64,000 nucleotides of DNA from Haladaptatus litoreus (GCF_900156425.1 NZ_FTNO01000006.1:124001-188000), one strand, 5' to 3'; positions 1 to 9,394 are shown, counted from the stretch's first letter. Notes: generated by a model from the sequence alone, not told the origin. Translations and numbers: made by a program.

Positions 1-192
1 GAGCAAGGCGAAGTAGATCTCGAACTGACTAAGGGTAAAACAAAACGAATCGAGACTATTGGATATGGAGTTGGAATCGGAATAACAGATACCGTAAGGT
101 GTTCATCATGCGGCCAGGAGCTCACCAAGCAAAATCCACTTCATACGATAGAAGAAGGAGTTCGATGTATGGAGTGTATTGAAAACTTATGA
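1..192 (+). CDS. 3' end of a zinc-ribbon hypothetical protein
   Basis: An open frame runs from the first base to a TGA at 190-192 and encodes the last 63 residues of a protein whose start lies outside the window. The visible part has two CxxC pairs (CSSC and CMEC, 19 residues apart), the pattern of a small C-terminal zinc ribbon. The segment before it is hydrophilic and has no motif I recognise. The function is unknown; nucleic-acid binding is possible but only inferred from the zinc ribbon. No gene was seen in the 246 bases that follow. Confidence 0.6.
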   Translation, partial: EQGEVDLELTKGKTKRIETIGYGVGIGITDTVRCSSCGQELTKQNPLHTIEEGVRCMECIENL

Positions 193-438
193 GATAAAAC
201 AATAACAGTACGAATAATTCAGGCCTGTGTCAAGGAGGTAAAACCTGTTCGGATGTAATCGGTACTCTGGTTGTGGCTACTATTAATCGTCAATTTAAAA
301 ATTGCTAGCAATTCCAATCCGTAAAACTTCGGTCCAATCCATAGCTAGGGTGTATTTGGTACCTGATTTCTCGCTATCTCACTCGTTGGCGTGTGGATAA
401 CCATCTGTTCAATCATTCAACTGTAGATGGACCCAAGA

Positions 439-3321
439 TTATGGCATCTTCGGTTCCTTAGATCCACTTGTGTCCTTGTACACTGCTAAGTTGTCTAAAA
501 CTCTGTTCGCAGAGCATTCAATAACTGCTTCAGCATCCAGCTGAACTATCGATTCCGATTGTAAAGATCCTGGAGGAAGATAATAAACCGTGTTTTGCTC
601 TAGATCGGTATCTACACGTAAATAACACCACTTCTGGACATCTTCCCAATGTGGTTTGAATATATACGCTCCTAATTTGTGCTCCGATTCTATCTCTCCT
701 ATAACCGGGAGCTCGCTAGCCATTCTATCAAGAATATCTGTTACTCGATTTTTAATTTCTTTATATTCCTCTTCCGATAACCAGGATTGTCGATCGTGAC
801 CTAACATATTACGAACTGCTATCACATCTTCTTCCCCTACGAGTGGTTCATCAAACAGATTACAAACACTATTGATCCAGAGACAGTTTTCCATCGTCTC
901 GGTATTCAGGAAATTTCTTAGTGCTCCGAATGAGAGCCGTCCTTCACTATTTTGTGAGTATTGATCTGCCCAATTTGGCCCAATTATCTTTTGACCATAA
1001 TAGTCTGCGACAAATTCTAAAGTCTGTTCTAATAATTTTAGAAGTGCGAGGCCTCGATCTGAGAAATTATCTCTAGCTACTATTTCATCAGCCTCTATTT
1101 CCTGAAACCGTTTAACGACATGTATAGGGAATTTGAATTTCCACTGTTTGCTTAAGCCAATGTCATGAACTCCCCGCTCTTCTATCGTATGCTTTGCTTG
1201 GTCTGGAGCGAGGACATCCCGGAGAGATATTGCAATGAGATCATTTAGGAAAGAAGAATCAATGCCCAGCTTTTGAAGACGCTGAGCTGCAAGTATATTC
1301 GCTAGTGCTGGTCTGTATTCATGTCCGTAATTAAATGGAAATTCCTCGGCAGATTCTTCAACTTCTGGCAGAGACTCTAATTGTTCAAATACCTCTGGTG
1401 CACTAAGTTGCATGTTATTCTCGTAGCTATCAAGCACGTCCAAGAGGAGTTCAATATGATTGGCTTCTACACCTGCTATATTTTTACTATCAAGATGTGG
1501 TTGTATGAGTTTCCTTGCTTGTCCCCAATCAAGATCTACTAGTGCTTTTTTTGCCGCGCAAACTTCTGCTCGAGAGGTGTTAAAAGATTTAAAATATTTA
1601 GAATCTGCATTTTCAGCTACTGCTCTGTGAGCAATTTCTGCATCAGCAAATTCTCCCCGTTGTTCAGCTATCTGAGCGGAAATGAGTTTTTGTCGTCGAA
1701 TCAAGTATGATTTCTTATCATTTCTTTTGATGGCAATATATTTGCCAATAGCTTGTCCATAGCTCCGTTTCGCAGCATCTAATTGATTTTTTGATAATAG
1801 TTGATCTCCTTCCGATTCATATTGAAGTGCTTCAAGATGAAGAATGCAATCCTGTCTAGTTTTCTCATCACGGACTACAGACAATGATTTTAAAAATGCT
1901 CTTCCCTCATTTGCGGTCTCTTTAGCGCTCTCATAGTTGTCGTCTCTTCTTGACCACTCAATACGAGTGAAAAACAATTGGAAAATTGCCCATTCTGGTG
2001 CAGTAAATCGTCTTTCTTCAATCTTCATACCTTCTTCTAAAGATAGCTCAAGAGCCTGTTTGAACTCATCGCAAGCATCTTCGTGGTAATTTTCTGCCCG
2101 ATAGCGTCGTCCTCTTTTCATATGGTACTGATATTTCGCTGTTCTTGCGCGACCATAGCTGCCCACTCTCTCAGATAATTCTGATCTTGCTTTACACATC
2201 TCTTCATCAAGGTAGAGCGGGGGATTCTGTGAATCACGTGAATTCTGAAATTTATGAATATAGAGACTAGATACGAAATAGAGATCTTGCTCTGGTAGTG
2301 TTGCTGCCTTACGCAGGAGAAGTTGGCACGTGCGAATCGCTTTTTCTCCGCTCAAAGTTTTTGCATCCTCAATCTCGTCATTAATGTCATCTGCCTCTAT
2401 CAAGGGACCTAGCCAATTAATTATAATCTGCTCAACTTTTTCAAGATCTTCTTCGATAAGTGCCCTTCCTAAAAGGGCCGTCATTTGTTCATCCCATAAG
2501 AATTCTCTCCAATAGTTACTAGCAAGTCCAAATCGCTGCTCAAGCTCCCAGAGCTGATTCATATCTCCATTTTTATGAACCATGCGGACTGTTTTCCTTA
2601 TAATCTCGAATTTGTTAATGTGCGGAATGTATTGCAGCGATTCGCAAGTTGAGATTATCCGATCCAACTCTTTCTGAGACATTATATCAAAGGCCACTCT
2701 ACTATCAGAATAAGCGAGTTGTGAAGCGAGGAAATCACCTATTCTATCCGCATTCAATTTTCGCTTAATATCATCTGAAATACGCGCGGCGGCATTCAGA
2801 ATTTGGAAATTATTGGTAACGGTGATCCACTTCTCTAGATCCTCAAGTAAAGAAAAAGCAGCCCCCATGTCATTGTCCCTATCATATATCTCAGAAATAC
2901 AATCTAATTCTTCACAACTATCTTCTCTACGAAGTAATTCTCCTGCTGTTTCTATTGCATCATATGGAGGAATAGGTATTGTGAAGGGTCCAACTATTGT
3001 TTGTTCTATTTCACAATAGACGCGAATATTTGTCGGGTCTATAGACGGTGAAATAATTGTAGATTTCTCAGTAATAACTTCCTTATTCTCTTGGAATTCG
3101 TTAATAATCGCAGGATCGATAGCGCCTCTATCGTCCTTCTCAAGTAGTATTTCGTTGAATTTCTCCTGATTTTCCATATGAATTGATAATTCAATAGAAA
3201 ATCGAGATAGGTTAGAAAATATTACTTTATTATTACTATCGTCTGGATCAGGATGTTCAATTGAAGCACAAATCTTGGAAATAGAATCGATATTTGGATT
3301 CTGTTGGTGATAAAGCTGCAT
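439..3321 (-). CDS. Large TPR-like protein with C-terminal HEPN-like motif
   Basis: This is a 960-residue soluble protein with no signal or membrane segment. The middle (about 330-700) is almost wholly helical, with TPR-like periodicity (for example YHEDACDEFKQALELSLEEG). Near the C-terminus a helical stretch contains VRNMLGHDR, which gives R837-x4-H842, the active-site spacing of HEPN ribonucleases, followed by another long helix. I place the start at 3321 rather than 3510: an ATG there lies about 30 nt behind a TATA-like box at 3350-3356, and the extra 63 upstream residues look non-coding. Codon use (many ATA, TTA and AGA) is more AT-rich than in the genes that follow, suggesting separate acquisition. 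Family knowledge: TPR-HEPN proteins often act as conditional RNases in defence. The function here is inferred. Confidence 0.75.
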   Translation of the reverse strand: MQLYHQQNPNIDSISKICASIEHPDPDDSNNKVIFSNLSRFSIELSIHMENQEKFNEILLEKDDRGAIDPAIINEFQENKEVITEKSTIISPSIDPTNIRVYCEIEQTIVGPFTIPIPPYDAIETAGELLRREDSCEELDCISEIYDRDNDMGAAFSLLEDLEKWITVTNNFQILNAAARISDDIKRKLNADRIGDFLASQLAYSDSRVAFDIMSQKELDRIISTCESLQYIPHINKFEIIRKTVRMVHKNGDMNQLWELEQRFGLASNYWREFLWDEQMTALLGRALIEEDLEKVEQIIINWLGPLIEADDINDEIEDAKTLSGEKAIRTCQLLLRKAATLPEQDLYFVSSLYIHKFQNSRDSQNPPLYLDEEMCKARSELSERVGSYGRARTAKYQYHMKRGRRYRAENYHEDACDEFKQALELSLEEGMKIEERRFTAPEWAIFQLFFTRIEWSRRDDNYESAKETANEGRAFLKSLSVVRDEKTRQDCILHLEALQYESEGDQLLSKNQLDAAKRSYGQAIGKYIAIKRNDKKSYLIRRQKLISAQIAEQRGEFADAEIAHRAVAENADSKYFKSFNTSRAEVCAAKKALVDLDWGQARKLIQPHLDSKNIAGVEANHIELLLDVLDSYENNMQLSAPEVFEQLESLPEVEESAEEFPFNYGHEYRPALANILAAQRLQKLGIDSSFLNDLIAISLRDVLAPDQAKHTIEERGVHDIGLSKQWKFKFPIHVVKRFQEIEADEIVARDNFSDRGLALLKLLEQTLEFVADYYGQKIIGPNWADQYSQNSEGRLSFGALRNFLNTETMENCLWINSVCNLFDEPLVGEEDVIAVRNMLGHDRQSWLSEEEYKEIKNRVTDILDRMASELPVIGEIESEHKLGAYIFKPHWEDVQKWCYLRVDTDLEQNTVYYLPPGSLQSESIVQLDAEAVIECSANRVLDNLAVYKDTSGSKEPKMP

Positions 3322-3349
3322 CAGTATTTTCCTCTTTACCACTCTCGTG

Positions 3350-3356
3350 TTATATG
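3350..3356 (-). promoter_or_regulatory. TATA-like box of the TPR-HEPN gene
   Basis: On the minus strand the sequence CCATATAACA lies about 30 nt before the ATG at 3321, the spacing expected of a haloarchaeal TATA box for a leaderless or short-leader transcript. It supports the downstream start. Confidence 0.4.
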
Positions 3357-3603
3357 GTTTAACTTTGTTGCTGTAGGAAAAACTGAGTAAAACTAGGCTT
3401 CTATGTCTGGGTCCAGGCGCCCGATATTGACAAAGAATTCTATATTGTCTATTCCGTTGTGTTGGACACCCCCGGACAAATCGGCTGAACTCCCTCTTTG
3501 TGTGAGTCAACCAAAACCAGCGCTGGAGGTGATTAGGTTCAATCCGACAGATCTCACTGCCATATCAGCGGTGTCTTCACTCACTACCCACATTTGGTAT
3601 CCA

Positions 3604-3996
3604 ATGCAACAACGTGTACACGCTCCCGATGACAGGGACAATACAGAAACAAAACCACCGACTGACGTGCTTTCCGAGTTTCCCCCAAGTGCAAAACTGG
3701 TTGTAAAGACATTCGAATACAACAACGATGCGCTCACACAGGGTGGACTCGCCGAGAAAACCTTACTCCCAGTACGGACGGTTCGCTACGCACTCACCCA
3801 ACTCGAAGACCACGATCTCGTCAACTCACGCTTCTCATTTACTGATGCACGAAAACGCTGCTATTCTCTTTCCTCGACAATAGTTAGCTTAGCTAACTAT
3901 TGTACCTATTCCTCAGGAATCCACCAAATAACCACCCGCGGACTCAATATCCTGCGTTCTAACTCACCACGCTCATGCAGCTCCTCGAGCCGCTGA
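3604..3996 (+). CDS. MarR-like winged-helix protein, C-terminus run-on
   Basis: The frame contains a winged-helix domain at about residues 18-85 of this start: PPSAKLVVKTFEYNN, then LTQGGLAEKTLLPVRTVRYA as the helix-turn-helix, then a wing ending in DARKRCYSL. Haloarchaea have many small one-domain transcription factors of this type. The ORF is open further upstream, but residues before M3604 do not look coding. After the wing the frame enters a 13-bp perfect palindrome and then reads antisense to a different wHTH relic for about 30 codons. The real protein was probably truncated here by a rearrangement. Target genes are unknown. Confidence 0.5.
   Translation: MQQRVHAPDDRDNTETKPPTDVLSEFPPSAKLVVKTFEYNNDALTQGGLAEKTLLPVRTVRYALTQLEDHDLVNSRFSFTDARKRCYSLSSTIVSLANYCTYSSGIHQITTRGLNILRSNSPRSCSSSSR
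3877..3903. repeat. 27-bp perfect palindrome at a gene junction
   Basis: Two 13-bp arms (ACAATAGTTAGCT and its exact complement) are separated by a single T. The element sits at the point where the wHTH gene at 3604 loses family-like sequence and just before the stop codon of an opposite-strand wHTH relic. It could be a bidirectional hairpin terminator between two convergent genes or a recombination scar. Confidence 0.6.
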
Positions 3997-4135
3997 TGGA
4001 CTGGCCGCCGTTCCATTGCAACCGTATCTGCAACCCACCGAGCGGTCACTGCCGGAAACTCGGATTCACGAATCACTCGAAGAATCTCGTCATCAGTGAT
4101 CCGAATTGCTGGCTCTTATTTCACCACTCAGACAT
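3906..4135 (-). pseudogene. Frameshifted small winged-helix gene
   Basis: The minus strand reads ITDDEILRVIRESEFPAVTA, then a recognition helix and a wing ending VVIWWIPEE before a TAG at 3908-3906. This is a compact haloarchaeal wHTH. The frame has an in-frame TAA directly before the conserved part, while an ATG reading MSEW at 4135 lies in another frame, so the N-terminus is frameshifted. Two relatives in the window (near 26700 and 55700) share the E/G-FP-A/G-VTA-x-WV core and are also broken. Confidence 0.55.
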
Positions 4136-4235
4136 TTATCTCCTGTAGTACTATCTCGTCTACGATCGCTGAGCCCGATCTTGAAACCAACATCCAAGAG
4201 TAAATTACATAACACAGACAAATAGCGAATATGTA

Positions 4236-5276
4236 ATGTATCTCAACACCCCGGACGAAATCGACCACGAACGCGCCCATCACCAAGCGGTAATCCAAGG
4301 CTGCGATGACGTAGACGTCAAACGGATCGGGAACCTCGGTGAACTCGCGTTCGAACAGTTCTGCCGTGAATACCTTCCTGTCGAAATGTGGGAGTGGGAA
4401 AACGAAACAGCCATCCGGCGCTGTAATTCCGAGAGTTTCTCCGGCCACGACTTCGAGGTCTTCGGCTACAAAATCGACGTGAAAACATCACGGGATGTCT
4501 CTGCATTCCGGCCTGCGAACATCCTCGCAAACGACCCCGACGACGACATCATCGTCATGGTCTGGCATCGAGATAACGAAGATGCACTTATTCTCCTCGG
4601 CTGGGAGCGAACTGAAACGCTGAAATCGAAAGTCACGACGCAGGAAGCCTACTCGGGCGAGGAACCAGCGAAACTCGCACATCTTGCTGCTCGTCCGATG
4701 AATGAACTGCACGACCTGGGCCCGAACACCGCCCATCTGAACCAGAAGCCCGAAAACCCGTTCACGCCTGGCGACCGCGTGGTGAAAGCAGGTGACGAAG
4801 ACGGGTCGGTTGCAGTGGTCGTCGAGGTACTCCCCCCAGAAAAAAACACCACCGCTTACGGGCAGGAGATGGATGGCGAAGCGGTGAATGTTGCGTTCCC
4901 GAACATGCTCGATGAGGGGCCGGGTAATTGGCGCGAAATCCATCCTGCGAAGCTCGCCTCCTACTGTGATGACCAGGATATCAAGCTCTACACGTACAAG
5001 CATACGAATCTGGAGGTTGCCGAGAATCCGTTTACGCCAGGTGACTACGTTATCAAGCCCGATTACGATGACCCGGATTTGGCGGTGGTTCTCACAGTCG
5101 CTAAGGAAAAAGACGATGATCGGAACATCAATATCGCGTTTCTCCACCATCTTGAAGGAGAGGTCGGTGACAATGCGTATATGTCTCCAACTGATCTCGA
5201 GTCATTTTGCGACGAGTCTGGTATCAAGTCGTACTCGTACAACTATGCCGAATTATGTTTTGAGCATCAATTTTAA
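4236..5276 (+). CDS. PD-(D/E)XK nuclease-like protein with duplicated C-terminal domain
   Basis: The first 150 or so residues look like a restriction-endonuclease fold: NLGELAFEQF (E36), GHDFEVFGYKIDVKTS (D72, D81-x-K83), with Mrr/PD-(D/E)XK spacing. The rest is two copies of a domain of about 85 residues, each starting NPFTPGD and having a hydrophobic VVVEVLP or VVLTVAK strand, a V(N)AF strand and a closing SYC/SFCD, then KLYTY or KSYSY. The repeats may be small beta-barrel reader or binding modules. The gene stands alone between a wHTH relic and the McrB-like gene, 109 bases upstream of the latter. A modification-dependent or stand-alone nuclease is inferred from fold and position. A frameshifted relic of the repeated domain lies at 12635-13002. 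Confidence 0.65.
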   Translation: MYLNTPDEIDHERAHHQAVIQGCDDVDVKRIGNLGELAFEQFCREYLPVEMWEWENETAIRRCNSESFSGHDFEVFGYKIDVKTSRDVSAFRPANILANDPDDDIIVMVWHRDNEDALILLGWERTETLKSKVTTQEAYSGEEPAKLAHLAARPMNELHDLGPNTAHLNQKPENPFTPGDRVVKAGDEDGSVAVVVEVLPPEKNTTAYGQEMDGEAVNVAFPNMLDEGPGNWREIHPAKLASYCDDQDIKLYTYKHTNLEVAENPFTPGDYVIKPDYDDPDLAVVLTVAKEKDDDRNINIAFLHHLEGEVGDNAYMSPTDLESFCDESGIKSYSYNYAELCFEHQF

Positions 5277-5385
5277 CATTATTTAGTCCCACGAACTTTT
5301 CGCTCAATATATAGATGGTTGCTCTTAGAACAGATTACCATCGAAAGCGAAAGTTTCAACCAGTGCCACACTTCTTTTCCTCTAA

Positions 5386-8052
5386 ATGACGAAGCTCTAT
5401 TTTCATCCAGTTAACGACCACTGGCTTCCTCACTTCGAGCGAACCGTCGAAACACCACTTAACCTATCTGAAGCAGTAGGATTGCCTGCTGAATTAGAGC
5501 ATCTCGACAAAGCACGCGTCTGGGGGACGACGTATGAAATCAAAAAGGAACGCTACCACGAGGATATCGAACCAGAAGATCTCGTTCTCTTCTCGCAAGA
5601 TGGCCGATTTTTCGCTGCAGGGCGTATCCAACACGCATTCCGAAGTCGAGAATTCGGAGAGTGGGCGTGGGATAATGCAGATAGCGAACTCGTATATACA
5701 CTCATAGACTTCGAAGAAATGTCAATCCCAACAAATGCCATCACAGACCTGCTCGGCTATAGTGGTGGGTACAGAGTTCAGGGATTTACACGACCCACCA
5801 GTGAACGACTACAAAAATTACGTTCAGAATTCGGGTCTCTTGACAAGGCATTAAAAGCCCTCAAGACAGAGTACACTCCAACCAGCGTCGATGGGGGACA
5901 GGAGACGCTCGTCAGTGAATACGATACGCAGACAACCACCAAAGATCCACTCGATGACGACCCTATCACAGAGACTGCCCCGTACTACTGGGTAAACCAA
6001 AGCCACGAAGAACTCGAGGCGGGATATCTCCAAGCTCCTCGAACCAGCTTTCCGAACTACGACCTCCAGAAGCTCGAAATCGAGGATATCGTTTTTAATT
6101 ATGTTGACGGCGAAGTCGTTGGTTACTCGGAGGTCACTAAACCAGCCTATCTCGTCGCAGATGAGAATGAAGAGAAACGACGAGTAGACATCGACGTCCA
6201 TCCCTTCGATACCCCTCTCCAGTTCGTCGATGTCTTTCCCTACCTCTGGCGAGAAGATGTTCGACTCGAGAAGTACTACCCGATCAATCGAGCGGGCGTC
6301 AATCAGCAGTATCTGTTCAATTTGAGCAAAAAAGCGGGGGACTATCTCCTCGAGAAAGGCAACGAGGAAGAACCACTCTCCAACCCCGACCACCACCTCA
6401 TCACACACCTCCAAAACACGCCCCACTCCGTCTACAAGGTCACCTCACCACCAGATTACTGGCTGACGGCATACGAACACGCTGCTGTGGGCTTAGAGGA
6501 CAACGACCGACCGTCCTGGTCAGATATCGAAGCTGGCGACGTTCTTATTTTCCACTCACGGGAAAGTCCAAGTCGAAACGAACTCGCCGATCAGGGTAGT
6601 TGCATTCTCGGTGCTGGTATCGTCCGAGCAAAAACGACCAAACCTGAAGACGAAGCATGGTGGCACGACGAACACAAAACCGGGTCAGACGGCAAGAAAC
6701 ACTCCAACCTCATTACCTTCGAACGGCTGTACCTTGCTGGTGATTTCGACGCCATCGATCACACACAGCCCTTGACAGCAAAAGCACCCTCGACAATCGA
6801 CAACGATCTCGAAGCTCTCACCGCAAATGCTCTCGATATCGCCGAAGCAGACTACCTCTGCAACCAAGTCGCTGACAGTGACTTTCCCCAGAACCACACT
6901 ATCGAACCACTCGAGACATCCGATAACCATGCCAAAGCACTCGCGCTAGCAGATGCACTCGCTGACCACCTCGAAGAAGTCCCACCAGTTGCCCTGCATA
7001 AATCCTTCAATGGAGATATCGCCAACAACACTCTTGATGGTCTCTACTTCCCAAACAACCAGGGCGAAGCCATCCTCGCCCAAATCGAAGGCGCGCTTCG
7101 CTCCGGAAAACACATCGTCTTCACTGGCCCACCAGGAACAGGCAAGACCGAAATCGCTCGGCGAGTCGCCGATTACCTCGCAGCGTATTACCCCTATCTC
7201 TACACCGGCTCACAACTGACGACCGCGACCTCTGACTGGTCTACCTTCGATACCGTGGGTGGTTACATGCCCACTGAAGACGACACTGACTCGGGTAACA
7301 ACCTCGAGTTCACACCTGGACTCGTTCTCAATCGCTTCAAATCCAGGAAAACGAATACCCAGAAGAACGACTCACTCGTTATCGACGAACTCAATCGCGC
7401 CGATATCGACAAAGCATTTGGCCAACTGTTCACAGTGCTCTCCGGACAGTCCGTCCAACTCCCATACACCAAGGATGGTGAGGAAGTCAACCTCGCACCA
7501 GCCAATAGAAACGCCCTCTCACAACCACACGAATACCGAATCCCAGAATCATGGACGCTGTTTGCGACGCTCAACACTTACGACAAAACCTCCCTCTACG
7601 AGATGAGCTACGCATTCATGCGGCGCTTTGCATTCATTCGTGTCCCTGAACCTGACCTTGTAGACCTCAATGACAGCGACCTCCGCCCACTTCTCAACGA
7701 GTACATGGACGCGTGGGGAGTCCACACGATCGATTTCGACGTCGACCACTCTAAACCCTTGCTGGACGTTGGACACGTTTGGCAGGCGGCTAACGGCGCT
7801 ATCGACGACCGTGCTATTGGTCCCGCGGTCGTCAAAGACATCATCGCCTACCTCACCGAAACAACCGGTCTCGAGTGGGAACAAAGACTCACACAGGCTG
7901 TTATCAGCTACATCCTGCCACAACTCGAAGGCGTCCCGAAGCGCAAACAGGTGGTCACCGAACTCGCAGCAGTCGATCGAATCGACAGTCAACTGCTCGA
8001 TACTGCAGCCCGTGATATGCTCCAAGTAAGCATCATCAAGAGCGATGGATAG
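5386..8052 (+). CDS. McrB-like AAA+ NTPase with three EVE/PUA-like modules
   Basis: This 888-residue protein begins with three modules that resemble EVE/PUA-type modified-base readers: about 1-130 (ARVWGTTYE, DLVLFSQDGRFFAAGRI), about 200-310 (YYWVNQSHEEL) and about 345-470 (VYKVTSPPDYWLTAYEHAA, GDVLIFHSRE). The AAA+ motor follows, with Walker A GPPGTGKTE near 581-589, Walker B LVIDELNRAD near 664, and the McrB-type TLNTYD with an arginine-rich MRRFAFI sensor near 730-745. McrB proteins form hexameric motors that use GTP to activate an McrC-type nuclease at modified DNA. The next gene overlaps it by 8 nt, so the pair is cotranscribed. The triple reader differs from the single N-terminal DNA-binding domain of E. 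coli McrB, so the recognised base cannot be predicted. Confidence 0.85.
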   Translation: MTKLYFHPVNDHWLPHFERTVETPLNLSEAVGLPAELEHLDKARVWGTTYEIKKERYHEDIEPEDLVLFSQDGRFFAAGRIQHAFRSREFGEWAWDNADSELVYTLIDFEEMSIPTNAITDLLGYSGGYRVQGFTRPTSERLQKLRSEFGSLDKALKALKTEYTPTSVDGGQETLVSEYDTQTTTKDPLDDDPITETAPYYWVNQSHEELEAGYLQAPRTSFPNYDLQKLEIEDIVFNYVDGEVVGYSEVTKPAYLVADENEEKRRVDIDVHPFDTPLQFVDVFPYLWREDVRLEKYYPINRAGVNQQYLFNLSKKAGDYLLEKGNEEEPLSNPDHHLITHLQNTPHSVYKVTSPPDYWLTAYEHAAVGLEDNDRPSWSDIEAGDVLIFHSRESPSRNELADQGSCILGAGIVRAKTTKPEDEAWWHDEHKTGSDGKKHSNLITFERLYLAGDFDAIDHTQPLTAKAPSTIDNDLEALTANALDIAEADYLCNQVADSDFPQNHTIEPLETSDNHAKALALADALADHLEEVPPVALHKSFNGDIANNTLDGLYFPNNQGEAILAQIEGALRSGKHIVFTGPPGTGKTEIARRVADYLAAYYPYLYTGSQLTTATSDWSTFDTVGGYMPTEDDTDSGNNLEFTPGLVLNRFKSRKTNTQKNDSLVIDELNRADIDKAFGQLFTVLSGQSVQLPYTKDGEEVNLAPANRNALSQPHEYRIPESWTLFATLNTYDKTSLYEMSYAFMRRFAFIRVPEPDLVDLNDSDLRPLLNEYMDAWGVHTIDFDVDHSKPLLDVGHVWQAANGAIDDRAIGPAVVKDIIAYLTETTGLEWEQRLTQAVISYILPQLEGVPKRKQVVTELAAVDRIDSQLLDTAARDMLQVSIIKSDG

Positions 8053-9394
8053 AGACGATCTCCTCGATCAGCTGACTGAGGACATCCTCGCCTACGTCAT
8101 GCACGGGGCGTTCCCAGAGCGGGAGTTCGCTAACGCGATCAAACCCGACGCACTTGACGAGCGTTTCACCGAATATGAGCTCTTGCTGGATCTCCACTTC
8201 ATCCTCTCGCCAAGCGTGATTGAATTCGTCGAGCAACTTCCTCAACGCGTTCGGAACCTCCAGACCGACACCGAGTCGATCACCCGGACGAGACGGGGGA
8301 CGATCGATGGGAAGATCAACTGGAGTGCCACCATCAAACAGCGCTACGCACAGAATCCCGGTGATCGGTCTGTCTTCGTCTGCGATAATCGAACCGAGGA
8401 TTACGACACTGACGAAAATCTCGTGTTCAAGCGCGTCGTTGCCATCATCTACGAGACGCTTCGTGAGGCAGACGAGTATCTCCAGAAGGAATATGCGTGG
8501 GTGAACGACCGCTGGGATGCAACGCTCGTCAACCATCTCCGACGAATAGTAGAACAGAACGTCCACGTGCGTCGGATCCGAAAGCCGAAAGCATACGAAC
8601 CAACTGATCGGATGGTCAATACCGCATCCGAATCACGCCATCCTATCTACCGTGATGCTGCAGCGCTGCTCGAACAGCGCCGCCGGTTGTTCGAGGGTGA
8701 CCGCGAGCAACTTGAGACACTGCTCACCGAAACGGCGATTACACCCGATGACGACGAAACCCTGCTCGAACTCTTCGTTCTCTTTCGCTTTATCGCAACC
8801 CTCGAAGAACTCCACGAGACGAACGCACAGTTTGAGACGATCAAAACCGGCCGCCAAGAGGTCGCCCAACTCACGAACGATGATGGAACTGAAATCGCGG
8901 TCTATCACGACAACTCCGCTTCGAAGCGCGGTCTCTCCTTCCGAGCGTTTCCGGATGATCAAGACGACCTCTCTCGAACTGAGAAAGTGCACACGACCGG
9001 TTTCGACATTGCGAACGATTACTTCCAAGATCGCAATTTCCAAACGCACACTGGTCGGCCCGATATCATCGTTCTCGAAATTACCCACCCCGATGGTGAG
9101 CACGACTACCTCATCACCGAGGTCAAAAACAGCACGAACACGAAAACGATTCGACAAGGAATCAAAGAGACGCTCGAGTACCTTGCGTTTCTCCAGCAGG
9201 ACGACAAATTCGTTTACGATGATAGAGAATCCACGGGAGAGTATTTCGGTGATGGATGGAACGGGCTCTTAGTCATTCAAGATCTCGTGGAAGAGACTGC
9301 CTCACTCGACGATCAGCAAGACAACGAAATCAAAATTTTGCAAGCATCCGAAATTGAACGAGAACTTGCGGACGCCCTCAAGCGATTCTTTTGA
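8045..9394 (+). CDS. McrC-like restriction nuclease subunit
   Basis: This 449-residue protein is the nuclease partner of the McrB-like motor it overlaps by 8 nt. The N-terminal half has features of McrC/DUF2357-like proteins: a region with LPQRVRNL, then RRGTIDGKINWSATIKQR and YDTDENLVFKRV. The C-terminal half carries a PD-(D/E)XK core, GRPDIIVLEI near 337-346 and DYLITEVKNS near 352-361, the acidic residue and E-x-K triad. The extreme C-terminus (DEQ/DDQQDNEIKILQA, ending ELADALKRFF) reappears as an isolated relic at 15575-15706. Expected role: cutting DNA that carries the modification read by the McrB-like subunit. Confidence 0.8.
   Translation: MDRDDLLDQLTEDILAYVMHGAFPEREFANAIKPDALDERFTEYELLLDLHFILSPSVIEFVEQLPQRVRNLQTDTESITRTRRGTIDGKINWSATIKQRYAQNPGDRSVFVCDNRTEDYDTDENLVFKRVVAIIYETLREADEYLQKEYAWVNDRWDATLVNHLRRIVEQNVHVRRIRKPKAYEPTDRMVNTASESRHPIYRDAAALLEQRRRLFEGDREQLETLLTETAITPDDDETLLELFVLFRFIATLEELHETNAQFETIKTGRQEVAQLTNDDGTEIAVYHDNSASKRGLSFRAFPDDQDDLSRTEKVHTTGFDIANDYFQDRNFQTHTGRPDIIVLEITHPDGEHDYLITEVKNSTNTKTIRQGIKETLEYLAFLQQDDKFVYDDRESTGEYFGDGWNGLLVIQDLVEETASLDDQQDNEIKILQASEIERELADALKRFF

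Noticed and set aside
4488-5150. 220-codon minus-strand ORF opposite the nuclease-like gene
   Set aside because: It is an antisense shadow: the plus strand has the acidic haloarchaeal composition and internal repeats, while the minus product has no domain.
5851-6426. 191-codon minus-strand ORF inside the McrB-like gene
   Set aside because: It lies wholly within a well supported gene and has biased, repeat-poor composition typical of antisense frames in GC-skewed codons.
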